Shown here: one piece after another, positions 42,279 through 51,443 of the stretch | Position numbering within the stretch: the first letter of the stretch is position 1 | Layout of the letters: the number at the start of each line of letters is the position of its first letter | Assembly (NCBI GenBank): GCA_023389575.1 | Contig: JAEWEG010000004.1 | Coordinates: 1-62,386, forward strand | Length of the DNA stretch: 62,386 nucleotides | Reading direction: 5' to 3' | From: Chloroflexota bacterium | Lineage (GTDB): Bacteria > Chloroflexota > Chloroflexia > Thermomicrobiales > UBA6265 | The notes under the pieces: model-generated | What the model was told of the DNA's origin: nothing | Database searches by the model: none | Seen by the model: the letters and a program-made list of their open reading frames with translations, nothing else | Made by a program: the position numbers and the translations under genes

Positions 42279-44624
42279 ATGGTTGAACTCCCGTCCAACC
42301 CATTCGCCGAGAAGCTTCGCCAGTTCCGGCGAAAGGCTGGGCTCACCCAGGAGCAACTGGCCGAACTGGCCGGTCTCACGCCGAATGCCATTAGCGCCAT
42401 CGAGCGCGGGGAACGGCGGAATCCCTACCCCAGCACCGTGGCCGTGCTCGCGGATGCCCTCAACCTGTCTCCCGCCGAGCGCCAGGACCTGTATGCGTCG
42501 AGGCCACCGCGAGGCGCCGCGGCAACCCGGCTAGGACGCGGCGCCACAGCGGCGCCGGCGCGTCGCGGGGCGCGACCGCCATCGGAGACGACGCCACTCC
42601 TGGGCCGCGAAGGCGACATCGCCACGGCCCTGCGGATGCTTCGCCGCGACGACCTCCGGCTGCTCACCCTCACTGGGCCCGGGGGCGTCGGCAAGACACG
42701 TCTGTCGATCCGAATAGCGCTTGAGCTGGAATCCGAGTGTGAGGACGGCGTCTGGTTCGTGCCGCTGGCGCCAGTCGTCGATCCAGCCCTGGTGCTGGAT
42801 GCCATCGCTCACACCCTTGGACTTCGTCACGAGATCGAGGGAAGCCACGAATCGCGGATCGTGGAGGCGATAGGGACCGGAAACATCCTGCTGGTGCTGG
42901 ACAACTTCGAGCAGGTGGCCGACGCGGGACCGGAGGTCGCCAATCTCCTCCATTCCTGTCCAGGCCTCCGGGTCCTGGTGTCTAGTCGCGTCCCACTGCA
43001 TGTGGACGGCGAGCACGTTCTGCCCGTCCGGCCACTCCCACTGCCCGCGCCTGGCGTGGATGGGCCGCTGGGCGAGCTGGCGGCCGTGCCCTCCATCCAG
43101 CTCTTCCTCCAGCGGGCCCAGGCGGTCCGTTCCGACTTCGCGTTGACCGCCGCCAATGCCGGGATCATCTCCGAACTGTGCTCCCGCCTCGATGGCCTGC
43201 CATTGGCCATCGAGCTGGCCGCCGCCTGGGTGCGGCTGCTCCCGCCGGCGGATTTGCTGGAGCAGATCGCCAACCGGTTCGAACTACTGTCCGGTGGCGG
43301 CTCCGACCGGCCCGCGAGACACCAGGCCATGCGCGACGCCATCGACTGGAGTTACAACCTGCTCGACCTCGATGGGCAGCGCCTGTTCCGCGCGCTCAGC
43401 ATCCAGGCCGGGGGCTTGCCGATGGATGGCGCCATCGCGCTCGCCATGGCCGCGACTCCCGAGCTCAGCCGGTTCAGGACCGTCGCGGCCATCGCGCACC
43501 TCGTGGACCACAACCTGCTGTTGCGGGAGGACACCCCACTGGGCGGCATCCGGGTCAGCATGCTGGAGACGATTCGCGAGTATGCCCGCGATGCGCTCCG
43601 GACCAGCGGCGACGAGCCCGCCATTCGCGATGCCCACGCGGCGTTCTGCCTCGAGTACGCCACCACCGCCCGCCTCGACATCGAAGGGCCAGGCCGGAGC
43701 GCCGCCCACGCCCGGATGAAGCGCGATATCGACAACATGCGTCTCGCGCTCGGCTGGCTGCTGGAGCGCGGCGACGCCGAACGTGCCTGCCGCCTGGCGA
43801 GCGAGGTCGCCCGTTTCTGGACCAACTTCGGCTACCTCGTCGAGGGCCGGGGGTGGCTGGCTCGGGTGCTGGCGATGCCAGGCCAGGTCGCTCCGGAAAC
43901 CCGCTTCGACGCGCTCTACTGGGCGTCAATCATCGGCAGCCTGCAGAACGACCTTCCCGGCGCGCGTGACCTGGCCCACACCGCCCTGGAACTGGCCCAG
44001 GCCAGCGGCAACCGCCTCGGGCAGGGAATGATCCTCGCCCACCTCGGCGAGCTCACCGCCTACGAGGATGTCGATAAGGCAATCGCCCTTATCGACCAGA
44101 GCATGGACATCTTCAAGGCCCTTGGCGACCCGTTCCGCCAGGCGACCGCCTACCGGCAGCTTGGGCAGATTTCCTATCAACTCGGCCGATACGACCTCGC
44201 CACCGAGCACCACATGGCCGCCCTCAATCTCCTGGAGGGCATGAATCACCCGTGGGGCATACCCATTTCCTGGCGCAGCCTGGGTGATATCTCGCTGGCG
44301 ACGGAAGACTTCGACACCGCCAGGACCCGCTACACAGAAAGCCTTGGACGCTGGATGGAACTGGGCGAGCGGCTCCCCGTCAGCAACTGCCTCGCGGGGC
44401 TCGCCGAAGCGGAACTCCGCTCCGGAAACCACCGGTGGGCCGTGTACCTGCTCGGCGCGCTCGATGCGCTCGATCGGGAGATGGGATTCACCACCTTCCA
44501 GGAGGAGCGCCGCGAGCTTCGCGACCTGGCCCGCTCCATGGCCGGTGACCTTCCGTTCGACGAGGTCTGGGAAGAAGGCCAGGCCGTGTCGATCGACGAT
44601 GTGGTGGCCCAGATCGTGGGCTGA
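42279..44624 (+). CDS. XRE helix-turn-helix STAND-NTPase/TPR regulator
   Basis: The 781-residue protein combines an N-terminal XRE helix-turn-helix (about 10-60; LRQFRRKAGLTQEQLAELAGLTPNAISAIERGE) with an NB-ARC-like STAND ATPase. Walker A is GPGGVGKT near 133-140, Walker B is ILLVLDNFE near 203-211, and GLPLAIELAAA is the GLPL motif. A winged-helix/arm region follows, then TPR-like helical repeats from about residue 470 to 760. These are signal-sensing transcription factors of the AfsR/MalT type, switching between ADP and ATP forms. ATG 42279 is preferred because GGATGG lies 7 nt upstream; ATG 42267 is the alternative. No obvious target gene is adjacent. Confidence 0.9.
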   Translation: MVELPSNPFAEKLRQFRRKAGLTQEQLAELAGLTPNAISAIERGERRNPYPSTVAVLADALNLSPAERQDLYASRPPRGAAATRLGRGATAAPARRGARPPSETTPLLGREGDIATALRMLRRDDLRLLTLTGPGGVGKTRLSIRIALELESECEDGVWFVPLAPVVDPALVLDAIAHTLGLRHEIEGSHESRIVEAIGTGNILLVLDNFEQVADAGPEVANLLHSCPGLRVLVSSRVPLHVDGEHVLPVRPLPLPAPGVDGPLGELAAVPSIQLFLQRAQAVRSDFALTAANAGIISELCSRLDGLPLAIELAAAWVRLLPPADLLEQIANRFELLSGGGSDRPARHQAMRDAIDWSYNLLDLDGQRLFRALSIQAGGLPMDGAIALAMAATPELSRFRTVAAIAHLVDHNLLLREDTPLGGIRVSMLETIREYARDALRTSGDEPAIRDAHAAFCLEYATTARLDIEGPGRSAAHARMKRDIDNMRLALGWLLERGDAERACRLASEVARFWTNFGYLVEGRGWLARVLAMPGQVAPETRFDALYWASIIGSLQNDLPGARDLAHTALELAQASGNRLGQGMILAHLGELTAYEDVDKAIALIDQSMDIFKALGDPFRQATAYRQLGQISYQLGRYDLATEHHMAALNLLEGMNHPWGIPISWRSLGDISLATEDFDTARTRYTESLGRWMELGERLPVSNCLAGLAEAELRSGNHRWAVYLLGALDALDREMGFTTFQEERRELRDLARSMAGDLPFDEVWEEGQAVSIDDVVAQIVG

Positions 44625-44681
44625 TGCCCCTCCATGGCGGCACGGCGTGGTTGCCTGACGTGGGGCAGATCCCTGAACAAC

Positions 44682-44709
44682 AACGAGCCCCCACAGACGG
44701 GGGCTCGTT
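44682..44709. terminator. Terminator hairpin
   Basis: Perfect 11-bp arms (AACGAGCCCCC and complement) with a 6-nt loop lie between the convergent STAND regulator and YHS genes, closer to the YHS stop. Confidence 0.8.
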
Positions 44710-44735
44710 CACATGTTGGCGCTGGTTGGCTGGCG

Positions 44736-44915
44736 TCAGTCGCCTTCCACGCTCGACTCCTCGGATTGCTTGAGGAACTCGTCTGGATTCTCCTCGAACG
44801 TCTTCCGGCAATCTTCGGAGCAGAAGAAATAGGCGACACCCTGGTAGTTGGTCTGAGCCGCCGCTTCGCCCGCCTCGAACGTCATTCCGCAGACTGGATC
44901 GGTGACAACCGCCAT
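44736..44915 (-). CDS. Small YHS-domain protein
   Basis: The 59-residue protein is a single YHS domain, a small metal-associated fold. It has the motif DPVCGM (C9), a central NYQGVAYFFCS segment (C32) and EDCRKTFEENPDEF (C36). YHS domains occur in copper and heavy-metal handling proteins. ATG 44915 is chosen because AAGGAGG lies 6 nt upstream; a longer frame to 45113 adds 66 non-homologous residues. It stands alone between the STAND regulator and the esterase gene; the cupredoxin group 8-11 kb away is the only other copper-linked content. Confidence 0.87.
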   Translation of the reverse strand: MAVVTDPVCGMTFEAGEAAAQTNYQGVAYFFCSEDCRKTFEENPDEFLKQSEESSVEGD

Positions 44916-45033
44916 CGTGGGCCTCCTTGCCTGGGGTCTTTGCCGGATCGCCTCCGGCACGCCTCTGGTTGCCTTCTCATTGTACGAATCAGGGCAACAG
45001 TCCAGGAATTCACCGCAGCTCGTGGAGGCTGTC

Positions 45034-46311
45034 CTATTCGCTTCCCGCGCCAAATATCCAACGGATGCCGTCCGCGAACGTCCCGCGCCACCACGCATCG
45101 TCATGTCCGCCATTGAACTCGACGTAATGCGAGTCGTAGCCCTTCAATTCGAGGATGTCGCGCAGCCAGCGATTTCCGAACACCTGCCATAACTTGGCGG
45201 GTGGTGGACCGTTCTCCACATCGCCGCACTCCTGGTAAACACGGACCGGCACCCGCCTGGACGCCATGTATTCGCCGATAATGGTCGGAATCGCGGCGCT
45301 CACGCCCACCGTGGGCGAGGGCGCCCCCGTCGTGCTTAGCGACAGGCTGGGGTGATACCAGCACGATCCGGATTGCATGAAGGCGTTGCCGAATACATCG
45401 TGGTGCTTCAGCGCCGTGTACGCGGCGCACAGCCCGCCGAAGCTGCACCCATTGAGCGCGGCCTTCGCGGGATCGTCACTGATGTGCCATCGCTCGCGGA
45501 TCCACGGTATCAATTCCGTCGCGATGGCGCGGGAGAAGTCGGGGTTGCAGGGCAGTTCCTGGTTGCGGATGCCGATCTGGTGCACCAGGATCGCCATCAT
45601 CGGTGGAATCTCTCCATCGGCGATCAGCGCGTCCAGCACGTTAGGGGCGTTGTTGTACTTCTCGCCGTCGAAGATCACCACGTACGGATAGTCCGCGCCG
45701 GCCGGCGAGTACCCCGGTGGCGTGTACACCCAGACTGGCCGCTCGTTGCCGAGAATGGCGCTCGCGAACGTCTCCTCGTGAAGGTCGCCGCGGGCGATTC
45801 CTTCGCGTCTGGCGCCATAGGGCAGGGGAGCCGCGTTGGGCATCACGAGAATCGACGTCAGGTCGTCCGGTTTGACGTTCGTGTACTCGACATACCGGTT
45901 CAGGGGATCGGGTCGGGATTCGAGCCGCCTGAATTCGACGTCTCCGGTTTCGGATTCGGACACCACCGAGAAGCCGTAGGTGGCGCGTAGCGTATCGGTG
46001 GCCCACCACGTCAGGTGCCAGATATCGGTGCGCTCGATCCGGGTCAGCATTCGCCGGTCCGCCGGGTACCAGCTCACCGCCTCTGACAGATAAACCGCCC
46101 GCGTGGGTTCCGTCTCCCGCCACAGGAATGTGACCAGCGCCTGTCTCTCACGCTCGTCCGTCCGCTCGATCAGGGGCGTCCCGGCCTTCGCCACCTCGGC
46201 CCAAAACGAAGCGACCGCCGAGCTTCGGGCCGTGGGGTCACGGTCGAGCTCGGCGGCCAGCGTCCGCAGGCGCGGACTCTCAAACTCAATCTCCGGTGCG
46301 GGCGTGGTCAT
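45034..46311 (-). CDS. Enterochelin esterase (Fes)-like alpha/beta hydrolase
   Basis: The 425-residue protein has the two-part Fes layout. The N-terminal beta domain (about 1-170) contains VTFLWRETEPTRAVYLSE, WHLTWWATDTLRATYGFSV and PDPLNRYVEY, and the C-terminal alpha/beta-hydrolase domain (esterase_D type) has the nucleophile in GCSFGGL and the catalytic histidine in FNGGHDDAWWR. Fes hydrolyses ferric catecholate siderophores in the cytoplasm. No siderophore transport genes are nearby, so a different ester substrate is possible. The start is uncertain: ATG 46311 is the conservative choice, with GGAG 12 nt upstream, but ATG 46374 is also in frame. Confidence 0.82.
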   Translation of the reverse strand: MTTPAPEIEFESPRLRTLAAELDRDPTARSSAVASFWAEVAKAGTPLIERTDERERQALVTFLWRETEPTRAVYLSEAVSWYPADRRMLTRIERTDIWHLTWWATDTLRATYGFSVVSESETGDVEFRRLESRPDPLNRYVEYTNVKPDDLTSILVMPNAAPLPYGARREGIARGDLHEETFASAILGNERPVWVYTPPGYSPAGADYPYVVIFDGEKYNNAPNVLDALIADGEIPPMMAILVHQIGIRNQELPCNPDFSRAIATELIPWIRERWHISDDPAKAALNGCSFGGLCAAYTALKHHDVFGNAFMQSGSCWYHPSLSLSTTGAPSPTVGVSAAIPTIIGEYMASRRVPVRVYQECGDVENGPPPAKLWQVFGNRWLRDILELKGYDSHYVEFNGGHDDAWWRGTFADGIRWIFGAGSE

Positions 46312-46435
46312 CGAGTGGTACATCTCCAGTAGGCGGTCGCGACTGATGTCCGAGCAATATGAATGCTCCGTCATCACCTGGCAATGCCGTCCGCCGATCA
46401 CATCTGGCCACGACCCCGAAAGACGGACGCAAGCG

Positions 46436-46464
46436 AAAGGCCGACCATTCGTGGTCGGCCCTTT
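46436..46464 (-). terminator. Terminator hairpin with TTCG loop
   Basis: Arms AAAGGCCGACCA and TGGTCGGCCCTTT (one bulged base) enclose a TTCG tetraloop, 26 nt after the S9 peptidase stop on the minus strand. Confidence 0.8.
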
Positions 46465-46490
46465 GGTTGATCTTCAGGTGGCCGGTCGGG

Positions 46491-48461
46491 TCAGGAATCG
46501 AGGTTGTCGACCTTCAGCTTCGGGATGTTGCCGGCTGGTTCGAAACCGAATACCTGCCCGTAGAACGAGAGCTCGGCCTCCAGCGTCGTCTCGATCGTTT
46601 CCGCCATCCTGAACCCATGGCCCTCGCCCTCGAAGGTCAGCAGCGCCACTGGCAGGCCCTTGGCGCGTACCGCGTCGGCCATCATCACCGACTGGTTCGG
46701 CGGCACGACCTTGTCGTCCAGCCCCTGGAACAGGATCATCGGGCTCGAAAGCTGGTCGATGTGGTGGATCGCCGAGCGCTCCCGGATCAGGTCGATCGCC
46801 TCGGGATAGGGACCAACCAACCCGAACAGGTATTTCGATTCGAACTTGTGGGTGTCGAGCATCATCGCTTCCAGGTCGCCGATGCCGTAATAGCTGGCGC
46901 CCGCCGCGAAGACGTCGCGGAACGCGAGGGCGGCCAGGGTGGTGAACCCGCCCGCGCTGCCTCCCCGGATAATGAGCCGATCCTTGTCCACCAAGCCCTG
47001 TTCGGCCAGCGACAATGCGCCGGAGACGCAGTCGTCGACATCAACAACACCCCAGGATTCGTTGAGCCGATCGCGATAGGCCCGGCCATAGCCGGTGCTT
47101 CCGCCGTAGTTCACGTCCAGGATCGCGAAACCCCGGCTGGTCCAGAACTGCGTGCCCATGGAGAAGGTCGAGGCCGTGGCGCCCGTTGGCCCGCCGTGGC
47201 TTTCCACGATCAATGGTGGAAGTTCTCCCTCGGGTGCCGTGACGTCCTTGTTGGTGGGGGGATAGTAGAACCCGTGGGCCGTCGCGCCGTCGGGCGTTGT
47301 CCACGTTATCGCCTGGGCCACGGACACGTAGCCGGGATCCAGCGGTTCGTCGGACATCTCCGTGATCGGCGCCATCGAGCCGGTCTTCGGGTCCATCTGG
47401 TAGAGCCGCGACGATTCCATCTGGGTGCCGCCCCGGAACACGATCGACTTGCCATCCGGGTGGGGCTGGACATCGGTCAGCGAGGCGAAGGCATGGTCGA
47501 GCTGGGCGATATCACCGGTCTCCGGGTGAATCGTGCTCAGGTACCACTGGCCGTCATGCGTGAAGGAGGCGACCAGCGTCCCGTCGGCGAGTTCGGTCCA
47601 CGTCGAGGCTCCAAACTGCCAGAGCGGCACGCCATATTCCACCTGTGCCTTCGTCAGCGCGGCGATCTCGCCATCGTCATTGCTCCGGTAGAGGTTCCAC
47701 CAGCCGGTCTTGTCCGAAACGAAAACCAGCCGCCCCTGTGTGTCCCAGTCATGCAGGATCACCGATTCCCGTGGCCCACCGGCCACCGCTCGCGCGTCCC
47801 GCACGCCCCCGTCCGGCGTGATCGTGGCGCTCCACAGCACGGTTTCATCCCAGGGCATGGAGGGGTGGTTCCAGGTGATCCAGGCGATGCGCTCACCGTC
47901 CGGGGAGAGACGGGGCGAGGAGATGAAGTCGGTCCCGGAGGCGACGATCGATCCGCCGCCCGCGTTCGGCCCTTCCGGATCGAGGACCACCATCGTGTTT
48001 TCCGGTTCCTGGTTGCGCCTGGTGTGGTCCTCGCGGATGGCGTACAGCCGGTTATGCGCTTCGTCGAACCGGAGGTCGGCGTAGCGGTAGGACGACTCTG
48101 GGGTGATCGGCCGCGGCTCGGACCCGATTCCATCCATCCGGTACAACCGGTTATCGGAGAAGTTCGAGAAGATGATGATGTCGCCCGCGGCTACCCACGA
48201 GGCTCCTCCGTACTCGTGCACCCGGTTTCGTACCGAGAACGGCTCTGGCGTAACGTCCTTCGGCCCTTCCGGGGTCTGCATCATCAGGACGTAGCGGCCG
48301 CGTTCCTGCGGGCGGACCTCCACCCAGAGCAGGTTGTGTCCATCGGAACCTGGTTCGCGGACGCCTGGAGCAATCTCGGTGAGCCGGTGCGCGGAAATCG
48401 GGGATGGCCAGGCTCCATGGGGCGCCGTGGCCTTGGCGGTTGCGGTCGACGAGTCGGTCAC
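46491..48461 (-). CDS. S9-family prolyl oligopeptidase-like peptidase
   Basis: The 656-residue protein has the S9 two-domain layout: an N-terminal beta-propeller (about 30-390, with repeats such as SPRLSPDGERIAWITW and VQPHPDGKSIVF) and a C-terminal alpha/beta-hydrolase domain. The catalytic triad is Ser in GGSAGGFTTL, Asp in FQGLDDKVVPP and His in EGEGHGFRM. Such enzymes are dipeptidyl or acylaminoacyl peptidases (S9C-like). There is no signal peptide, so it acts in the cytoplasm. The GTG at 48461 has an AAGGAT site 5 nt upstream; a longer frame to 48857 has no support. It is divergent from the NatA-like ATPase gene. Confidence 0.9.
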   Translation of the reverse strand: MTDSSTATAKATAPHGAWPSPISAHRLTEIAPGVREPGSDGHNLLWVEVRPQERGRYVLMMQTPEGPKDVTPEPFSVRNRVHEYGGASWVAAGDIIIFSNFSDNRLYRMDGIGSEPRPITPESSYRYADLRFDEAHNRLYAIREDHTRRNQEPENTMVVLDPEGPNAGGGSIVASGTDFISSPRLSPDGERIAWITWNHPSMPWDETVLWSATITPDGGVRDARAVAGGPRESVILHDWDTQGRLVFVSDKTGWWNLYRSNDDGEIAALTKAQVEYGVPLWQFGASTWTELADGTLVASFTHDGQWYLSTIHPETGDIAQLDHAFASLTDVQPHPDGKSIVFRGGTQMESSRLYQMDPKTGSMAPITEMSDEPLDPGYVSVAQAITWTTPDGATAHGFYYPPTNKDVTAPEGELPPLIVESHGGPTGATASTFSMGTQFWTSRGFAILDVNYGGSTGYGRAYRDRLNESWGVVDVDDCVSGALSLAEQGLVDKDRLIIRGGSAGGFTTLAALAFRDVFAAGASYYGIGDLEAMMLDTHKFESKYLFGLVGPYPEAIDLIRERSAIHHIDQLSSPMILFQGLDDKVVPPNQSVMMADAVRAKGLPVALLTFEGEGHGFRMAETIETTLEAELSFYGQVFGFEPAGNIPKLKVDNLDS

Positions 48462-48642
48462 GAATGATCCTTCCGTTACGTTGGGTCCCCCACGAGTGGG
48501 TGGTAAACGTACACGGAAGGATACTGGGTGCCCGCAAGGCTTGCAGGTTCGGGCATGGAGGTTGGTGCATACTGGAAACCATGAGAAACGACCCATGGCC
48601 ACGCCATGGGCTTGCGATCCTCGGCAAGGGACCTCGTGCACG

Positions 48643-49599
48643 ATGGCACTTGATATCAACAATGTAAGCAAGGCGTTTGGCGGCTTCCAGGCCGTCGACG
48701 ACGTCAGTTTTTCGGTCACTCCTGGCCGAATATTCGGTTTCCTGGGCACCAACGGCGCCGGGAAGACCACCACGATGCGGATGATCCTGGACATCATTCG
48801 CCCGGATAGTGGCTCGATCACCTGGAACGGCACGCCCAACGTGGAGGTTTCCCGCAACGACTTTGGCTACCTGCCGGAGGAGCGCGGCCTGTATCCCAAA
48901 ATGCAGGTCGAAGAGCAATTGCTCTTCCTGGCCCAGCTCTATGGCGCGGACAAGGGGAAGGCGAAGGCCACGCTGGACGAATGGCTCGAACGCCTCGCCA
49001 TCACCGAGAACCGCCACAAGTTGGTGGAACAACTCAGCAAGGGCAACCAGCAGAAGATCCAGTTCCTGGCCGCCATCCTCCACGACCCGGAAATCCTGAT
49101 CCTGGACGAGCCGTTCAGCGGCCTCGATCCCGTCAACGCCGACCAGATGAAACAGGCGTTCCTCGAGATGCGCAACCGGGGCAAGACGATCATCTTCTCC
49201 ACCCACCAGCTTGAGGACGCCGAGGAACTCTGCCACGAGGTGGTCATCATCAACCGCGGCAAGCTCCTGATTTCCGGCGAGGTCATGGACGTGCGAAGGA
49301 GCATGGAGCGCCAGGTCGTCAGGTTCGCGGTGGCCGGCGGCCAGCCGACCGAATGGGTCGAGCGCATCCCCGACGTCAGCGTCGCGCGCCGCCGGGAAGA
49401 CTTCATGGAACTGCGTGTTCCGGACGCCACCGCCGCGCAGCAGGTGCTCGCCGAAGCGCTCCGCCAGCAACTGACCGTCACCCAGTTCGACATCAGCTAC
49501 CCATCGCTCAACGATGTCTTCCTCGAACTCGTGCGTGGCACCCGCGACGTGACCGGAACCGAAACCGACGAAGAGTTGCTGGCTGGCGTCAGCGCCTGA
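48643..49599 (+). CDS. ABC transporter ATPase, NatA-like (ABC-2 exporter)
   Basis: The 318-residue ATPase has Walker A GTNGAGKTT (about 35-43), the Q-loop region FGYLPEERGLYPKM typical of NatA-like proteins, signature LSKGNQQKIQ and Walker B ILILDEPFSGLDP, with the H-loop in IFSTHQ. The last 90 residues form the regulatory extension common in DrrA/NatA subunits. ATG 48643 is used; the ribosome site (AAGGGA, about 12 nt upstream) is weak. The permease gene follows after 32 nt, and the pair would form a homodimeric or paired exporter of sodium ions, antibiotics or lipids; the cargo is unknown. Confidence 0.92.
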   Translation: MALDINNVSKAFGGFQAVDDVSFSVTPGRIFGFLGTNGAGKTTTMRMILDIIRPDSGSITWNGTPNVEVSRNDFGYLPEERGLYPKMQVEEQLLFLAQLYGADKGKAKATLDEWLERLAITENRHKLVEQLSKGNQQKIQFLAAILHDPEILILDEPFSGLDPVNADQMKQAFLEMRNRGKTIIFSTHQLEDAEELCHEVVIINRGKLLISGEVMDVRRSMERQVVRFAVAGGQPTEWVERIPDVSVARRREDFMELRVPDATAAQQVLAEALRQQLTVTQFDISYPSLNDVFLELVRGTRDVTGTETDEELLAGVSA

Positions 49600-49631
49600 T
49601 TTCGACGTCACACACCCAAGGGACGCAATCA

Positions 49632-50936
49632 ATGCTCGATCTTCAACGCATTCTGCTGGTGGCCAGGCGAGAATGGTGGACGCGGCTGCGGCAGCGGTCG
49701 TTCGTCATCACCACGCTGGTGCAGGTCCTGTTCGTGGCCGCCGCCGGCGCCCTGCCCGTGATCGTCGCCGCCTTTTCCGACGACGGCCCATCCACCTCCC
49801 GGATCCTCGTCCTCGATCAGGCGGACGCCGGCGTGGCCGATCGCCTCGCGCCCTATGTGATCACCCCTGGCGATGCCGATGACGGCGATATCGTGGAGCT
49901 GGTGCCATCGGACCTGGGCGTCGATGACGCGCGGGGTGAAGTGGACGATGGAAACGCCGACGCCGCCCTGGTGGCGAGTCGCGCGGACGATGGCGGTCTC
50001 GCCTTTACCTACATCAACCAGGATGGCGAGAGCGACAGCCTGTCCCAGCAGGTCTTCGCTGGCGCCGCCGCCATCACGCTCGAAGACCGGCTCTCCCAGA
50101 GTGGCATCGACGAGGAGGCCTTCGACCAGGCCACCGCGCCACCGGTGTTCACGCTCGAATCTCCCAACCTGGAAGCGGTGGCCGAGGACGAGGAGATCAG
50201 CGGCATCGAGGTCGCGCTCTCGTACTTCTTCACCATCATCATGTTCATGGCAATCATGCTGTACGGCACCTGGGTGGCCCAGGGCGTGGTGGAGGAGAAG
50301 AGTTCCCGGATCATGGAGATCATGATCAACGCCGCCACCCCGCGAGACCTGTTGGCCGGGAAGGTTATCGGCATCGGCGCGGCGGGGCTCACGCAGCTCC
50401 TGCCGATGCTGCTCACCGGCGGGCTCGTCTTCGGCCTCCAGAAACCGATCGCTAACCTCTTCGACATCGACACCGCGTCGCTGCCGGACTTCGACTTCGG
50501 CGGCGTCTCGTTCGTCGCGGTCGGCTGGTTCCTCGTGTACTTCCTGCTTGGCTTCACACTCTTCGCCGCCATGTACGCGGGCCTTGGTTCCCTGGTGAGC
50601 CGGCAGGAAGAGGTCAACCAGGCCATCTCGCCCATGATGACGGTCATGTTCGTGGGGTACTTCGGGGCGTTCTTCACCATGTGGATTCCGGACAGCATAT
50701 GGGCCCGGGTCCTCTCGATCTTCCCGCTGACATCCCCGTTCGTGATGGTTTCCCGGGTCATCGTCGGCGATCCGCCCGCCTGGGAGATGGCGCTCAGCGT
50801 CGGCCTCCTGGCGGTCACCATGGTCGCCGCCATCCTGGTCGCCGCGCGCCTGTATCGCATCGGCGTGCTGCTCTATGGCCAGAAGCCAAGCTGGAAGGCG
50901 CTGTTCGGCCGGCAACTGACGGGCACAACCCGCTAG
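49632..50936 (+). CDS. ABC-2 permease, NatB-like
   Basis: The 434-residue permease has the NatB/ABC-2 layout. TM1 is near residues 26-48, then a large extracytoplasmic region of about 150 residues rich in Asp (DDGPSTSRILVLDQADAGVADRLAPY), then five or six membrane helices. The cytoplasmic stretch EEKSSRIMEIMINAATPRDLLAGK, characteristic of NatB, follows TM2. It partners with the ATPase encoded 32 nt upstream. The end of the gene is followed by a VOC-protein gene after 19 nt on the same strand. Confidence 0.92.
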   Translation: MLDLQRILLVARREWWTRLRQRSFVITTLVQVLFVAAAGALPVIVAAFSDDGPSTSRILVLDQADAGVADRLAPYVITPGDADDGDIVELVPSDLGVDDARGEVDDGNADAALVASRADDGGLAFTYINQDGESDSLSQQVFAGAAAITLEDRLSQSGIDEEAFDQATAPPVFTLESPNLEAVAEDEEISGIEVALSYFFTIIMFMAIMLYGTWVAQGVVEEKSSRIMEIMINAATPRDLLAGKVIGIGAAGLTQLLPMLLTGGLVFGLQKPIANLFDIDTASLPDFDFGGVSFVAVGWFLVYFLLGFTLFAAMYAGLGSLVSRQEEVNQAISPMMTVMFVGYFGAFFTMWIPDSIWARVLSIFPLTSPFVMVSRVIVGDPPAWEMALSVGLLAVTMVAAILVAARLYRIGVLLYGQKPSWKALFGRQLTGTTR

Positions 50937-50955
50937 CGACTGGAGGGTTTGGAGC

Positions 50956-51399
50956 ATGGCGACTTCCCGCCCTCCATGGCAGGGCATCCATCACATCGCG
51001 ATCGTCACCCGTGATCTCGACGCGACACTCGCGTTCTATGAGGAAATCCTCGGGATGTCACGGCTCGACCTCGATGGCCCACCTCCCGGCGATGGTCCCC
51101 GCCACGTGTTCCTGAACATCGGTGGCGGGGCGACACTCCATGTCTGGGAGCATCCCGCCGCCGAGTTGTTCACATCGCCGCCAGGGAGCAGGGGCTTCAT
51201 GCCCGGCATGGTGCAGCACATCTCGTTCCGCCTGCCGGACGAGGATGCCTTGCGCGAGCTTGGCGACAGGCTGCGTGACAACGGCTATGATGCCACCGGC
51301 ATCTTCGATCAGGGACCAGTACGCCTGCTGTTCTTCAACGATCCGGATGGCAACATGCTGGAGGCCGCCTGCTGGCTGCGTTCGGCGCCCCAACCCTGA
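50956..51399 (+). CDS. VOC-superfamily (glyoxalase-fold) protein
   Basis: The 147-residue protein has two beta-alpha-beta-beta-beta modules of the vicinal-oxygen-chelate fold: HHIAIVTRDLDATLAFYEEILGM at the start and VQHISFRLPDEDALRELGDRL in the middle, ending with FNDPDGNMLEAACW. Candidate metal ligands are His near 13, His near 64 (LHVWEH), His near 88 and Glu near 137 (NMLEA). The function could be a lyase, dioxygenase or resistance protein. GGAG sits immediately before the ATG (with another GGAG upstream). It follows the NatAB-like exporter closely, and the EamA transporter follows on the same strand. Confidence 0.88.
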   Translation: MATSRPPWQGIHHIAIVTRDLDATLAFYEEILGMSRLDLDGPPPGDGPRHVFLNIGGGATLHVWEHPAAELFTSPPGSRGFMPGMVQHISFRLPDEDALRELGDRLRDNGYDATGIFDQGPVRLLFFNDPDGNMLEAACWLRSAPQP

Positions 51400-51443
51400 C
51401 CCACGGGCGGCCAACCGCCCATCGCGCGCCGGATCATGAGACC

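Noticed and set aside
46359..48467. 702-codon plus-strand frame opposite the S9 peptidase
   Set aside because: Antisense shadow rich in His, Arg and Asp; the minus strand has a complete catalytic triad and propeller.
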